A stretch of DNA of 64,000 bases from Okeania hirsuta (GTDB lineage: Bacteria; Cyanobacteriota; Cyanobacteriia; Cyanobacteriales; Microcoleaceae). A model generated the notes under the pieces. The model saw only the letters and a program-made list of their open reading frames with translations, did not search any database and was not told the DNA's origin. The DNA lies in NCBI RefSeq assembly GCF_003838195.1, contig NZ_RCBY01000012.1, forward strand, positions 1 to 64,000, written 5' to 3'. This document shows positions 8,745 through 17,025 of this stretch, piece by piece. Position numbers and translations under genes: made by a program. Numbering within the stretch: the first letter of the stretch is position 1; each line of letters opens with the position of its first letter.

Positions 8745-10066
8745 ATGCCGAGATTGTTAAAGCTAGAACCACACAAAAGTATCGAAGAGTTGGAAAAACT
8801 CTACCGACAAACTCAAGACCCAATAGAACGAACTAGATGGCAAATCCTCTGGTTGATAGCTAAAGGCCACAAAGTAGAAGAAGTGGCTGAGGTTACTGGA
8901 TATCGGCGTGGTTCAATTTACAGAATTGTAGGGCGCTATAACCGATTAGGTATTGATGGATTAAAAGATCGTCGCCATCAACATCAGGGGCCGGAGACCT
9001 TACTCTCAGAAATAGACCAAGCTCTTGTAGTGCTTGCCATAGGAAAGCTTGGTCTATTTCTGAGAGTAAGGTCTCCGGCCCCTGATGTTGATGGCGACGA
9101 TCTTTTAATCCATCAATATCAGGGGCCGGAGACCTTACTCTCAGAAATAGACCAAGCTTTCCTATGGCAAGCACTACAAGAGCCACCGGTAGATGGAGGT
9201 TTATCATTTTCTTTGTGGGTTTAATACCCCACCGTCAACGGTCGTGTTCACGCATTACTTGGGGGGAGCGAATCCCCATGTAATTTTCCTCCTGTCTCCA
9301 GTATAGCTGTCTCCTGTCTCCTTCTTCAAGGAATGGACCCAAAGTAGCTCAGTGGATGAGCGAGCATCTGGAACGTCCTATTCATCCTCAAAGAGGGTGG
9401 GAATATCTACGTAGCTTTGAAATGCGTTTAAAAGTACCACGTCCAGCACATGACAAAGGGGAGATCACAGAGCAAGAACAGTGGAAAAAAAAACTCAACC
9501 AGAAAGTCCAAGAAGTAGGGCAAAAACACCCAGAGGCCACAGTTGAAGTCTGGGCAATGGATGAACATCGCTTAGGGTTAAAACCTATATGTAGAAGAGT
9601 CTGGGCTCAGTTGGGTAGTCATGCGATCGCCAATGTTAACTGGAAATACCAATGGCTATGGTTATACGGCTTTGTGAATCCAAATAATGGTGAAACTTAC
9701 TACTGGATTTTACCAAAAGTTAATGTAGAGCTTTTTAACCGAGTTTTAGAAGACTTTGCACGAGAATTTCAGTTAGGAGAAGACAAACACATTATCTTAA
9801 CCATTGACAGAGCTGGATGGCATACAAGTTCTGAGTTAAAGATTCCTTTGGGCTTGCACTTAGAGTATTTACCACCCTACTCGCCTGAATTACAACCAGC
9901 AGAAAGGTTATGGCCTCTAATTAATGAACCGATCGCAAATCGTTCATTTACCAGCCTCGAAGAGTTAGAAGAAATTCTGTTTGAGCGTTGTCAAGTTCTT
10001 TTAACACAGCAATTTGCAATCAAGGCTATAACCCAGTACCATTGGTGGCCGAAAATTCAGGTTTAA
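8745..10066 (+). pseudogene. IS630 family transposase, broken
   Basis: The N-terminal part (from the ATG at 8745, MPRLLKLEPHKSIEELEKLY) is a helix-turn-helix DNA-binding domain with VEEVAEVTGYRRGSIYRIV. The C-terminal part (about 9340-10066) is the DDE domain: VWAMDEHRLGL, ILTIDRAGWH, and LPPYSPELQPAERLW carry the D, D and E. Between them an inverted copy of the coding sequence (9024-9118) and a foreign insert (about 9202-9335) destroy the frame. The expected VDGGL...GPKVAQWM junction is split by the insert. Confidence 0.85.
8951..9181. repeat. Inverted duplication within the transposase gene
   Basis: 8951-9023 is followed by an exact reverse-complement copy of the sequence plus 20 further bases (9024-9118), then by a direct copy again (9119-9181). 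The three pieces can be explained by a double template switch. They form a 70-bp near-perfect quasi-palindrome with a short loop. Confidence 0.85.
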
Positions 10067-10262
10067 TTACTCCGATGCTACCGGATTTGATATAATACCT
10101 TGTTAATATTTATAGACAAATGGATGAAATAGTTATCTTTTTTAAGTACAATTTTATAAAATTTACACCAAAAGCCTGAGAGGAGCAAGAAATACAGCGA
10201 TTCATAACTCTGGCGAGCGAGTCTTCGTCTTCTTTCTCCTCTGTTTCCTTTCCTTATTTTCT

Positions 10263-11114
10263 CTAAGAAATAATTTGATTTTTCAACCACTCATACCAAT
10301 CATTTAAACCTTCCCCACTTGTGGCAGAAACCTGGAAAATCTTAATATTAGGATTTACCTGTTTTGCATATTCAATACAACGATTAACGTCAAATTGTAC
10401 ATAAGGTAATAAATCAATTTTCGTCAAAATCATTACCTGACTTTCTCGAAACATATAGGGATATTTAATCGGTTTATCTTCTCCTTCGGTAACTGATAGA
10501 ATTGCTACCTTACAATTTTCTCCTAAATCAAATAGAGCAGGGCAAACTAAATTCCCCACATTTTCAATCATCAAAATTGAATCTAAAGGAGGGTTTAATT
10601 CTGTATAACCTTTTTCTACCATTGCCGCTTCCAAGTGACAGCCTTTACCAGTATTAATTTGCACTACTTTACAACCAGTTTGGCGAATTTTTTCTGCATC
10701 ATTAATAGTTTCTTGGTCTCCTTCTATAACACTAAAAGTCAATTCAGATTTTAAATCATTAATAGTTCGAGTTAATAAAGTTGTTTTGCCAGAACCAGGA
10801 GAACTAACTAAATTTAAAGCCAGAATATTTCGACCTTTAAACCAGCCTCGGTTTTGGGCAGCTATCAGGTCATTTTTCTGTAAAATTTTCTGTTCTAAAC
10901 TAATAGTAGTTTGGTGCATTTTAGCATGAACTTCTGCCGTTTCCTTATGATTATGTTCAGGAGTATAATTATCAGAATGAGTATGAGTAATAATAGTTCC
11001 ATCTGGGAGAGTATGAGTATGGGAATGATGCTTATCTACTGTCATTTTTTCTCCTGTTTGAGAATTAGTAATAGTAATTTCATTATTACCGGAACAACCA
11101 CAAGTTACACACAT
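10263..11114 (-). CDS. hypB: Hydrogenase nickel incorporation GTPase HypB
   Basis: HypB delivers nickel to [NiFe]-hydrogenase together with HypA, powered by GTP. The 283-residue product starts MCVTCGCSG, a Cys motif that can bind metal, followed by a His-rich stretch (about 29-63; HHSHTHTL, THTHSDNYTPEHNH) typical of nickel-storing HypB forms. The GTPase core shows Walker A SSPGSGKTTL, VIEGDQETINDAE, GKGCHLE, IENVGNLVCPALFDLGE and the G4 motif TKIDLL. A GGAGA ribosome site precedes the ATG. It is the most downstream gene of the hyp group; hypA lies upstream beyond an Rpn-type fragment. Confidence 0.96.
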   Translation of the reverse strand: MCVTCGCSGNNEITITNSQTGEKMTVDKHHSHTHTLPDGTIITHTHSDNYTPEHNHKETAEVHAKMHQTTISLEQKILQKNDLIAAQNRGWFKGRNILALNLVSSPGSGKTTLLTRTINDLKSELTFSVIEGDQETINDAEKIRQTGCKVVQINTGKGCHLEAAMVEKGYTELNPPLDSILMIENVGNLVCPALFDLGENCKVAILSVTEGEDKPIKYPYMFRESQVMILTKIDLLPYVQFDVNRCIEYAKQVNPNIKIFQVSATSGEGLNDWYEWLKNQIIS

Positions 11115-11526
11115 AATTTTTCTTTCTCCATTTCTTTGATTTTTTGTTTTTGAGATTTGATTATAAGTAGGTCATTTCAGTTATCAGTTATCAGTTATCA
11201 GTACCTCCGACTTAACTCGGAGGCTTGAAATACTGAGTTATACCAAATCCGGGTTAAAAAAAAGGTGTATATATATAGTTAACACCTTTTATTCTATGCG
11301 GATTTGATATTAAACATTTTTTTCATCCTCTTAAAAGGGGAGGCTTTAGACCTCATTTTTTGGTAAGTGGGAAAATTTACAAGTACGTCATTGCGACTGT
11401 AACGAAGTGGAAGGTTTGCGGAGCATTCCGGAACGGATAGCAATCTCAAGGGTTGAGACTGCACCAACATTTGGTTATATAGTGAAGTTTATTCGCGTCT
11501 ACCTACTTAATTAAATTAAAAAAAAA
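11115..11526. other. Repeat-rich gap between hypB and the Rpn fragment
   Basis: From the left: an AGTTATC heptamer tandem (11178-11202), a short hairpin element (11240-11310), a dispersed CTTTAGACC(T)CATTTTTTGGTAA motif near 11345, and a diverged TTTGCGGAGCATTCCGG repeat near 11415. No gene. Confidence 0.6.
11240..11310. mobile_element. Minimal hairpin MITE with ATACCAAATCCG ends
   Basis: Only 71 bases: left end ATACCAAATCCG, right end CGGATTTGATAT, and an inner stem AAGGTGT ... ACACCTT. The ends resemble those of the IS at 8665-10093. Confidence 0.55.
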
Positions 11527-11946
11527 TTAATCTCTGTTTTCGGTCAATTTTGCTAATCTTTGAACTTCCTCTAAAGGCAAATCTAAATATTCAGCAATAG
11601 TCTCTAAAGTTAAACCTAAACGAATCATATTAGATACAGATTTTAAGTTAGCTTCTACTTCACCTTCATCTTTACCTTCAGCAAAAGCCTCTTGATAAAC
11701 TTTAGTTTTTTTCAATTCACTTAAACCTAACATTGCTTCAATCTCCTTTCTGGTTTTTTGGGGTAATTTATAAACAATAATTGTTTGAATTAGATTAATT
11801 AAATCTTCTTGAATCTTTGGCTCAATAATTTCCTCTTGAGCTTGAGAAATTAAAGATTTAGCCAAATTAATCGCTTGAGTTTCTGGCTTAATTACCACCA
11901 GTTTAACAACTCCAACCCCTAATGAACCACTTACAGTTTCTTCCAA
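11527..11946 (-). pseudogene. C-terminal half of an Rpn/DUF2887-type nuclease protein
   Basis: The 139-residue frame matches the end of the cyanobacterial Rpn family (PD-(D/E)XK nuclease/putative transposase): IQTIIVYKLPQKTRKEIEAM, LKKTKVYQEAFAEGKDEGE and a closing helix pair (LTLETIAEYLDLPLEEVQRL). The N-terminal nuclease domain is absent; the sequence upstream of 11946 runs straight into the hypA 3' region, so the gene is a truncated relic. It separates hypA from hypB. Confidence 0.7.
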
Positions 11947-11996
11947 TTCGTTTAAATAAAGTAGTTAATTTGAGATTTGCCTCAAATCTTTTAATA

Positions 11997-12341
11997 TTAC
12001 ACACATAATTCTTCTACTTCCATTTCCTTAATTTTAAGTTCTTGACCTTGAATAATATCTATTTCCATACTGTTACAAACATGACAAACACCGAATGGTT
12101 GCTCTAGAGGAATTTCTGCTCCACATTGACGACATTTTCCTAAACCGGGAATTTTAATAATCTCTAATTTTGCCCCTTCTAACACTGTACCTTTACTACA
12201 AACGTCAAAACAAAATTCAATAGCATCAGGCATAATAGCAGAAAGTTCACCTATTTCTAAAGTGACTCGTTTAACAGTTTTTTCCTTAGCATTTTCGGCA
12301 ACTATGGCAACAATATTTTGAGTGATTCCTAATTCGTGCAT
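11997..12341 (-). CDS. hypA: Hydrogenase nickel chaperone HypA
   Basis: 114 residues, the normal length. The start MHELGIT provides the His-2/Glu-3 nickel site. A structural zinc site is formed by CRQC and CHVC (about residues 74-93). HypA hands nickel to the hydrogenase large subunit with HypB, whose gene lies downstream on the same strand. Confidence 0.95.
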   Translation of the reverse strand: MHELGITQNIVAIVAENAKEKTVKRVTLEIGELSAIMPDAIEFCFDVCSKGTVLEGAKLEIIKIPGLGKCRQCGAEIPLEQPFGVCHVCNSMEIDIIQGQELKIKEMEVEELCV

Positions 12342-12519
12342 ATTTAAAGTAACTTTCCAGTTTTTCAGATAATTCTTAAGCTAAAAGTTAGAAAATAGGG
12401 AGAGAATTTTGAGGCTCAAAAATTCAGTTTGAGACTATTTATATTGACTGATAAAAAAAACTATTTTCTCTCTCCTAAAAAAATGTCAGTAGTAGGCGAT
12501 CGCCCACCACATTTTTTAA

Positions 12520-13379
12520 TTACAAAATTTCATCAGGGTTAATACCTCTTTCCCTGAGAATTTCTGCTAGTCGGTCAGCACGTTGTTTCTCCTGTTCGGC
12601 ACGTTGTTTCTCCTGTTCGGCACGTTGTTTCTCCTGTTCGGCACGTTGTTTTTCCTGTTCAGCTCGTTGCTTTTCTTGTTCAGCACGTTGTTTTTCCTGT
12701 TCAGCTCGTTGTTTTTCCTGTTCAGCTCGTTCATCTCCAGTTAACAAAATATTCGCCGAATCATCACACCAGCGTAACCAATCATATTCTTTTCCTTCAA
12801 AAATACCATGCCAAATTGTTAAACCCAATCCCACTTGAGACAAATAGAAATTTCCTAGCTCTATATAACTATTACCTCGTAATTCATAGACTCGTAAAAT
12901 CCTTTATCCAAGTTGTTTTAGTGGGTCAAAAAGACATAATAACCAACCGCAGCAAAAGCATAATCTTGTAATTTACTATCCAACTCATTACCGATTTTAT
13001 TAGAGACAATTTCGATAGCTATTTCTGGAGGTTTGCCAAAAGAAAATACAAAATAAGAACGATTCTGTTTTTGACTCCAATCTTCCGGTACTTTGACTCG
13101 TAAACTAAGGAGAATGTCTGGTACAAGCGGTGGTATTTTATTGCCGTAAAAAAGCCCGACATTGGCAGTTGCTAAAAATGGTAAGTCTGTTTGGAAAGAA
13201 CTATATAAAGTAGTAGTTAATAGTCGTTGTTGTTTCTCAGTAATTAAATTATCCACAGGAGTATCATCCTCAGTAATAACATCACTAATATCTGGTTCTA
13301 CAAATTCAAAATCTTCTGGTTGCTTTTTGAAACTTTTGGGGGCTGATTCAATGTTTGTTTGTGTTGGTAATATAGACAT
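12520..13379 (-). pseudogene. Uma2 family (DUF820) endonuclease-like protein, frameshifted
   Basis: The N-terminal 150 residues show the Uma2 core: FLATANVGLFY, PPLVPDILLSLRV and PPEIAIEIVSNK with the PD-(D/E)XK acidic residues, then YAFAAVGYYVF. A frameshift and an in-frame TAA (12904-12906) follow, after which the other frame continues LRVYELRGNSYIELGNFYLS and LTIWHGIFEGKEYDWLRWCD. The tail is a charged coiled coil made of seven KQRAEQE heptads encoded by a 21-bp tandem repeat, ending LAEILRERGINPDEI. Uma2 proteins are very common in cyanobacteria; function not established. Confidence 0.8.
12568..12735. repeat. 21-bp tandem repeat coding for heptads
   Basis: About eight copies of a 21-bp unit (CGTTGTTTCTCCTGTTCGGC and close variants) in the Uma2 gene. 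Three units are identical and the others carry third-base changes, showing recent expansion at one end. Confidence 0.85.
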
Positions 13380-13513
13380 AATTTTTTTCCTTTATTAATT
13401 AGGGAATAGGGAACAGGGAACAGGGAACAAGGAACAGGGCATAGGAAATATAAGAATAGTCCTATAAGTGTACCTCACTATCCTCAAAAGTGCTGTAAAT
13501 CAATTATTAATTA

Positions 13514-13801
13514 TTAATTGTTGAAAGACTGCCACAAAGCATCAACTTCATCTGGTGCATAAATATCCTCACTTGTTAATTCCACAAAATCTTGTAAACG
13601 ACGATTTAAAAAAGTTTTAGCAACTTTAACAATTTCTGCCTCTGGATAATTAGAATGAACCCAAATATTAACTTCAAAGGAATTTATTCCATCTGAGTTT
13701 AGCAAGAATTTGACCAGATGATACTTATCAGAAAACCCTGGACGTTCTTGATACTTATTAAGTTCGATAATTTCAATTTTAGCATCAAAAAAAATTGTCA
13801 T
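13514..13801 (-). CDS. Hypothetical protein, 95 aa
   Basis: Not recognised. It begins MTIFFDAKIEIIELNKYQER and alternates strands and helices (NSFEVNIWVHSNYPEAEIV, VAKTFLNRRLQDFVEL), ending VDALWQSFNN. It looks like a small soluble alpha/beta protein. The ATG follows a run of A residues with no clear ribosome site. It sits between the Uma2 relic and hypE. Confidence 0.5.
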   Translation of the reverse strand: MTIFFDAKIEIIELNKYQERPGFSDKYHLVKFLLNSDGINSFEVNIWVHSNYPEAEIVKVAKTFLNRRLQDFVELTSEDIYAPDEVDALWQSFNN

Positions 13802-13845
13802 GTTTTTTAAATATTCAGATTTTAAACTTCAAAAATTGATATTAA

Positions 13846-13865
13846 TATCATGTCCGGTTGAATAC
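13846..13865 (+). repeat. Solo end of the ATATCATGTCCGG element family
   Basis: ATATCATGTCCGGTTGAATA matches the left end of the MITEs at 27122, 28735 and 37864, but no partner end is found within 300 bases. Confidence 0.5.
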
Positions 13866-13930
13866 TTATACTTTGGAGTCAGGAAGGCAGAAGGAAGGCA
13901 CTTATGCAGAAGGAAAAGAAAGGTTTAAAA

Positions 13931-14233
13931 GGAAAAGATTTTTTGAGCGACCCTCAAAGTTTTGAGCTTATAAAATCTGACTTTTAACTTCTATAAGTGG
14001 GAGGGTTTGGAGACCAAACCCCTACAAAATTTCCATCATCCGTACATCCGTGCCCAAATCCTTGTCTTGCTCATCGATGAAAAAATCCTTGGGAAAAGAT
14101 TTTTTGAGCGACTCTCAAAGTTTTTAGTCTATAAAATCTGACTTTTAACTTTTATAAGTAGGAGGGTTTGGAGACATTACCCCTACAAAATTTCGATCAT
14201 CCCTACATCCGTGAAAAAATCCTTGTCTTGCTC
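13931..14233. repeat. Tandem duplication of about 160 bp after hypE
   Basis: Unit 1 (13931-14091) and unit 2 (14092-14233) both begin GGAAAAGATTTTTTGAGCGA and contain GGAGGGTTTGGAGAC, CCCCTACAAAATTTC, CATCCGT and AATCCTTGTCTTGCTC. The second ends four bases before the hypE stop codon. No gene. Confidence 0.8.
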
Positions 14234-14237
14234 CTTC

Positions 14238-15344
14238 TTAACAAATTCTCGGCAGTTGGTCTCCCACCAACATATCCACAATACGCTCGGTTCCAAAGGT
14301 GGTTTGCAACAACAAAATTCCCGGAGGAGAAACAATAACTTCCCCAACAATAGCAGCATCAATACCTGTAGGATGAGATTTCATTGCTGCCAAAACAGTT
14401 TCCGCTTTTTCTCCTGGCACCACCGTCACTAACTTACCTTCATTGGCAAAATATAAAGGGTCGAGACCGAGAATTTCACAGACTCCCTGCACCTCTTCCC
14501 GCACTGGTAGGGAAGATTCAAAAAGTCGTATCCCTACTTCTGAACTCATGGCAAATTCATTTAATACTGTTGCTACACCACCACGGGTAGCATCTCGCAT
14601 TGCCCTAACTTCCGGACAAACATCGAGAATAGTATCGACCAAACCATTCAAAGGTTGAGTATCGCTTTTGACTTCTGTTGCCAGAGCTAAGTCTCCACGA
14701 GCGATCGTAATAGCTGCTCCATGGTCTCCAAGATAACCATTCACAATAACGGCATCCCCTGGTTGGAGATTTTGGGCAGAAATAGAAACACCAGAACGAA
14801 TTACACCTACCCCCGCAGTATTGATAAATAATTTATCCGCAGCACCTCGGTGAACAACTTTTGTGTCTCCAGTGACAATTTTCACCCCGGCGACATCTGC
14901 TGCAACTTTCATACTTTTTGCTATTTCGCGCAGGGAGTCAACGGGAAAACCTTCCTCAATAATCATTCCGCAGGAGAGATATAAAGGTTTTGCTCCACTC
15001 ATCGCTAGATCGTTAACAGTACCGTTGACTGCAAGTTCGCCAATATTGCCTCCAGGAAAAAATATGGGGTCAACTACATAGGAGTCGGTGGTAAAAGCAA
15101 GTCTGTCTCCTTGAGCAGTAAAAGTTGCCAGGTCAAATGTTGCTTGGTCTTCTAGTTGAGATAGGGTGGCGTTGTCAAAGTTGCCGACAAAAATATCTTC
15201 TATAAGGTCGCGCATTGCTTTACCACCGCTACCGTGAGCGAGAGTAATGTTGGTGTCGCGCACTTTTGTCGGACGACGTCGCGCTTGTTCGATTTTTTTA
15301 AATAAAGAATGTTGAGTAGGTTCGTTGGAAGTAGAGTTTGTCAT
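14238..15344 (-). CDS. hypE: Hydrogenase expression/formation protein HypE
   Basis: HypE takes a carbamoyl group from HypF on its C-terminal cysteine and dehydrates it to thiocyanate, the source of the iron cyanide ligands. The 368-residue product shows the AIR-synthase-like ATP fold: TLAHGSGGKAMRDLIED, FTTDSYVVDPIFFPGGNIG, VNGTVNDLAMSGAKP, GDTKVV, DATRGGVATVLNEFA, FANEGKLV. It ends in the diagnostic PRIC with the carrier cysteine as the last residue, so the gene is intact although a mobile repeat begins immediately after the stop. Confidence 0.97.
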   Translation of the reverse strand: MTNSTSNEPTQHSLFKKIEQARRRPTKVRDTNITLAHGSGGKAMRDLIEDIFVGNFDNATLSQLEDQATFDLATFTAQGDRLAFTTDSYVVDPIFFPGGNIGELAVNGTVNDLAMSGAKPLYLSCGMIIEEGFPVDSLREIAKSMKVAADVAGVKIVTGDTKVVHRGAADKLFINTAGVGVIRSGVSISAQNLQPGDAVIVNGYLGDHGAAITIARGDLALATEVKSDTQPLNGLVDTILDVCPEVRAMRDATRGGVATVLNEFAMSSEVGIRLFESSLPVREEVQGVCEILGLDPLYFANEGKLVTVVPGEKAETVLAAMKSHPTGIDAAIVGEVIVSPPGILLLQTTFGTERIVDMLVGDQLPRIC

Positions 15345-15627
15345 ATTAAATATTAATTTTATTAAGATTGCTGATTTTTAAATTCAATCGTATATTTATA
15401 ATAGTATTTTTTTCAAATTTTCAATTAGAAGACTCTAGTTGATTTGTCATAGACTAATGTTAAATTAGATTTGACAAGAAAGAAACATAAATATTATTCT
15501 GTCATATTTTTTCAAGTAGCCTTAATCAAAGATTTTATCTGTAGATTGAGCTTTACTAACTTTTTCTCAATCTAAATTACGAATCATCCGTGCATCCGTT
15601 TCCAAATCCTTGTCGTGCTTTCCTTCT

Positions 15628-16092
15628 TCAATGAATTTCCAGACGACATAATCTCACCTTTTCTATTATCTTTGCTCCCATTTTTTCATAGAAGTTAATG
15701 CCTTGAGAGTTATTAATATTTACAGTCCAATCAACTCTACCGCAACCTGTTTCTTCAGCTATTTGATACAGACGAGTCATTAAAGCTTTACCAATTTTTT
15801 GACCTCGGTATTCTGCTTTTAAATACAAATCATCTAGCCAAATTCCAGGTTTAGCTAAAAATGTAGAATAAATTCGATGATAACTAGCGAAACCTACAGC
15901 TTTACCCCCTACTTCTGCTAATAAAATAGAAGTAAGGGGAGTTGTGCCGAATAAATCGTTATTTAGTTTTTCAGTTGTTGCTTTAAGAGATTCGGGGCAA
16001 CCATCAAATTCTGCTTTTAGATACAGCAATTCCATAATTATTTTTATGTCACTGGGAACTGCTTCTCTGATTACTATTTCTTGATTCAGCAT
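15628..16092 (-). CDS. GNAT family N-acetyltransferase
   Basis: 154 residues. The GNAT fold is visible as IREAVPSDIKIIMELLYLKA (strand 1/helix 1), SILLAEVGGKAVGFASYH, IWLDDLYLKAEYRG and the acetyl-CoA pyrophosphate loop RGQKIGKALM, then VDWTVNINNSQGINFYEKMG. The amine substrate cannot be predicted. The coding sequence ends LEIH, followed right after the stop by the dispersed ACAAGGATTTGG...ACGGATG repeat. It lies within the hyp group but probably has no role in it. Confidence 0.88.
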   Translation of the reverse strand: MLNQEIVIREAVPSDIKIIMELLYLKAEFDGCPESLKATTEKLNNDLFGTTPLTSILLAEVGGKAVGFASYHRIYSTFLAKPGIWLDDLYLKAEYRGQKIGKALMTRLYQIAEETGCGRVDWTVNINNSQGINFYEKMGAKIIEKVRLCRLEIH

Positions 16093-16124
16093 AATTTTTA
16101 GACGGTAATTTGAAAAGAATTAAT

Positions 16125-16359
16125 GTAAGCATTTCCTGTGGAATGCTGCGCAAACAGCTATTAGCTTTCAGCTAGCCTCCTCCGGAGGAACTGCGTTAAC
16201 AGCAACAAGACTTTCTCCTTAAGGACATTGTTTAAATTAAAATAGACTTTAAGGTCAAGGAAGCCTACTTTTATAGTAAGATAATTAATAAAGCTTTGAT
16301 AGTAAACTAAAAGCAATAGCTGATAGCTGATAGCTGATAGCTGACGGCTGAATGCTTAC
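16125..16359. mobile_element. GTAAGCATT-ended repeat element, copy 1
   Basis: Begins GTAAGCATTTCC and ends GCTGAATGCTTAC. Contains the 25-bp palindromic repeat at its left side, a CTCCTCCGGAGGA palindrome, and a GCTGATAGCTGATAGCTGATAG tandem at its right side. Related elements lie at 21597-21971 and 43439-43830. Confidence 0.55.
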
Positions 16360-16409
16360 GAATTAATTGCTTACTTTTTCAAATTAACCGTCAACTTTTT
16401 ACAGGCAAG

Positions 16410-16634
16410 TTAATTATTTTTTTCTACTTTTTCTGCATGACGACCGGGATGTTTATCAATATGAAGTTGACCGCCAACTGCCCAATTTTCTCGACTAAAC
16501 TCGTCGATATGAACTGTTACCCATTCTGGTTTTGTTCCTAAAGTAGAAACAACAGTATCAGTGACAGCTTTTGCTAGTTTGCGTTTTAATTCAACGGAAT
16601 GACCGTCAGCAATTTGAATTGTTATAAATGGCAT
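16410..16634 (-). CDS. 4-oxalocrotonate tautomerase family protein
   Basis: 74 residues starting MPFITIQIADG; after removal of Met the N-terminal proline is the catalytic base of this family. The rest (LKRKLAKAVTDTVVSTLG, EWVTVHIDEFSRENWAVGG) fits the beta-alpha-beta fold. The substrate is unknown. Lies within the hyp group. Confidence 0.88.
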   Translation of the reverse strand: MPFITIQIADGHSVELKRKLAKAVTDTVVSTLGTKPEWVTVHIDEFSRENWAVGGQLHIDKHPGRHAEKVEKNN

Positions 16635-16885
16635 AATTTTTTCCTTCTATTTTACTAAACTAATATATATAGAATTATGGGATCTATTAGGCATCTCTAG
16701 AAAAGAGGGAGTAGGCAGTAGGGAGTAGGCAGTAGGGGGAAATAATTGATAATTTCTGTGTGATAATTGATTTGATTTTTTATGATCACCAGATGTCTAT
16801 TTATGTACTTCAATATAAAGAGATGGGAAGATGGTGAATATGGGAACAAATTTACACCTTTTTCCCCTATTCTATATTACTTTTG

Positions 16886-17016
16886 TGCATCTCATATTTG
16901 CAAAAATACTTTTTTCTTATCTATTCCCTATTCCCTATTCCCTATTCCCTGTTGCCTGTTGCCTGTTGCCTAAAAGTGATAATTTTTTGGCTTTATTCAA
17001 AATTGAGATGCACCCT
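16886..17016. mobile_element. GTGCATCTCA-ended element, copy 2
   Basis: Begins GTGCATCTCATATTTGC and ends TTGAGATGCACCC. Inside are CAAAAATACTTTTTTC, TTCCCTATTCCC tandems, GTTGCCTGTTGCC tandems and TTTTTTGGCTTTATTC, as in the copy at 7034-7170. Upstream (16690-16740) is a GGGAGTAGGCAGTA tandem. No gene in 16635-17025. Confidence 0.65.
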
Positions 17017-17025
17017 TACTTTTCC

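Larger units (their letters stand above)
8665..10093 (+). mobile_element. IS630-like insertion sequence, damaged
   Basis: Terminal inverted repeats: ATATCAAATCCGGTAGCATC at the left and its inverse up to 10093 at the right (GATGCTACCGGATTTGATAT). Between them lies a two-part transposase (8745-10066) broken by an inverted duplication and a 130-base insert. The ends begin next to TA, the usual IS630 target. Confidence 0.85.

Noticed and set aside
8893-9207. 104-codon minus-strand frame in the IS630-like element
   Set aside because: Produced by the inverted duplication of transposase DNA; it repeats the same peptide in the sense and antisense copies.
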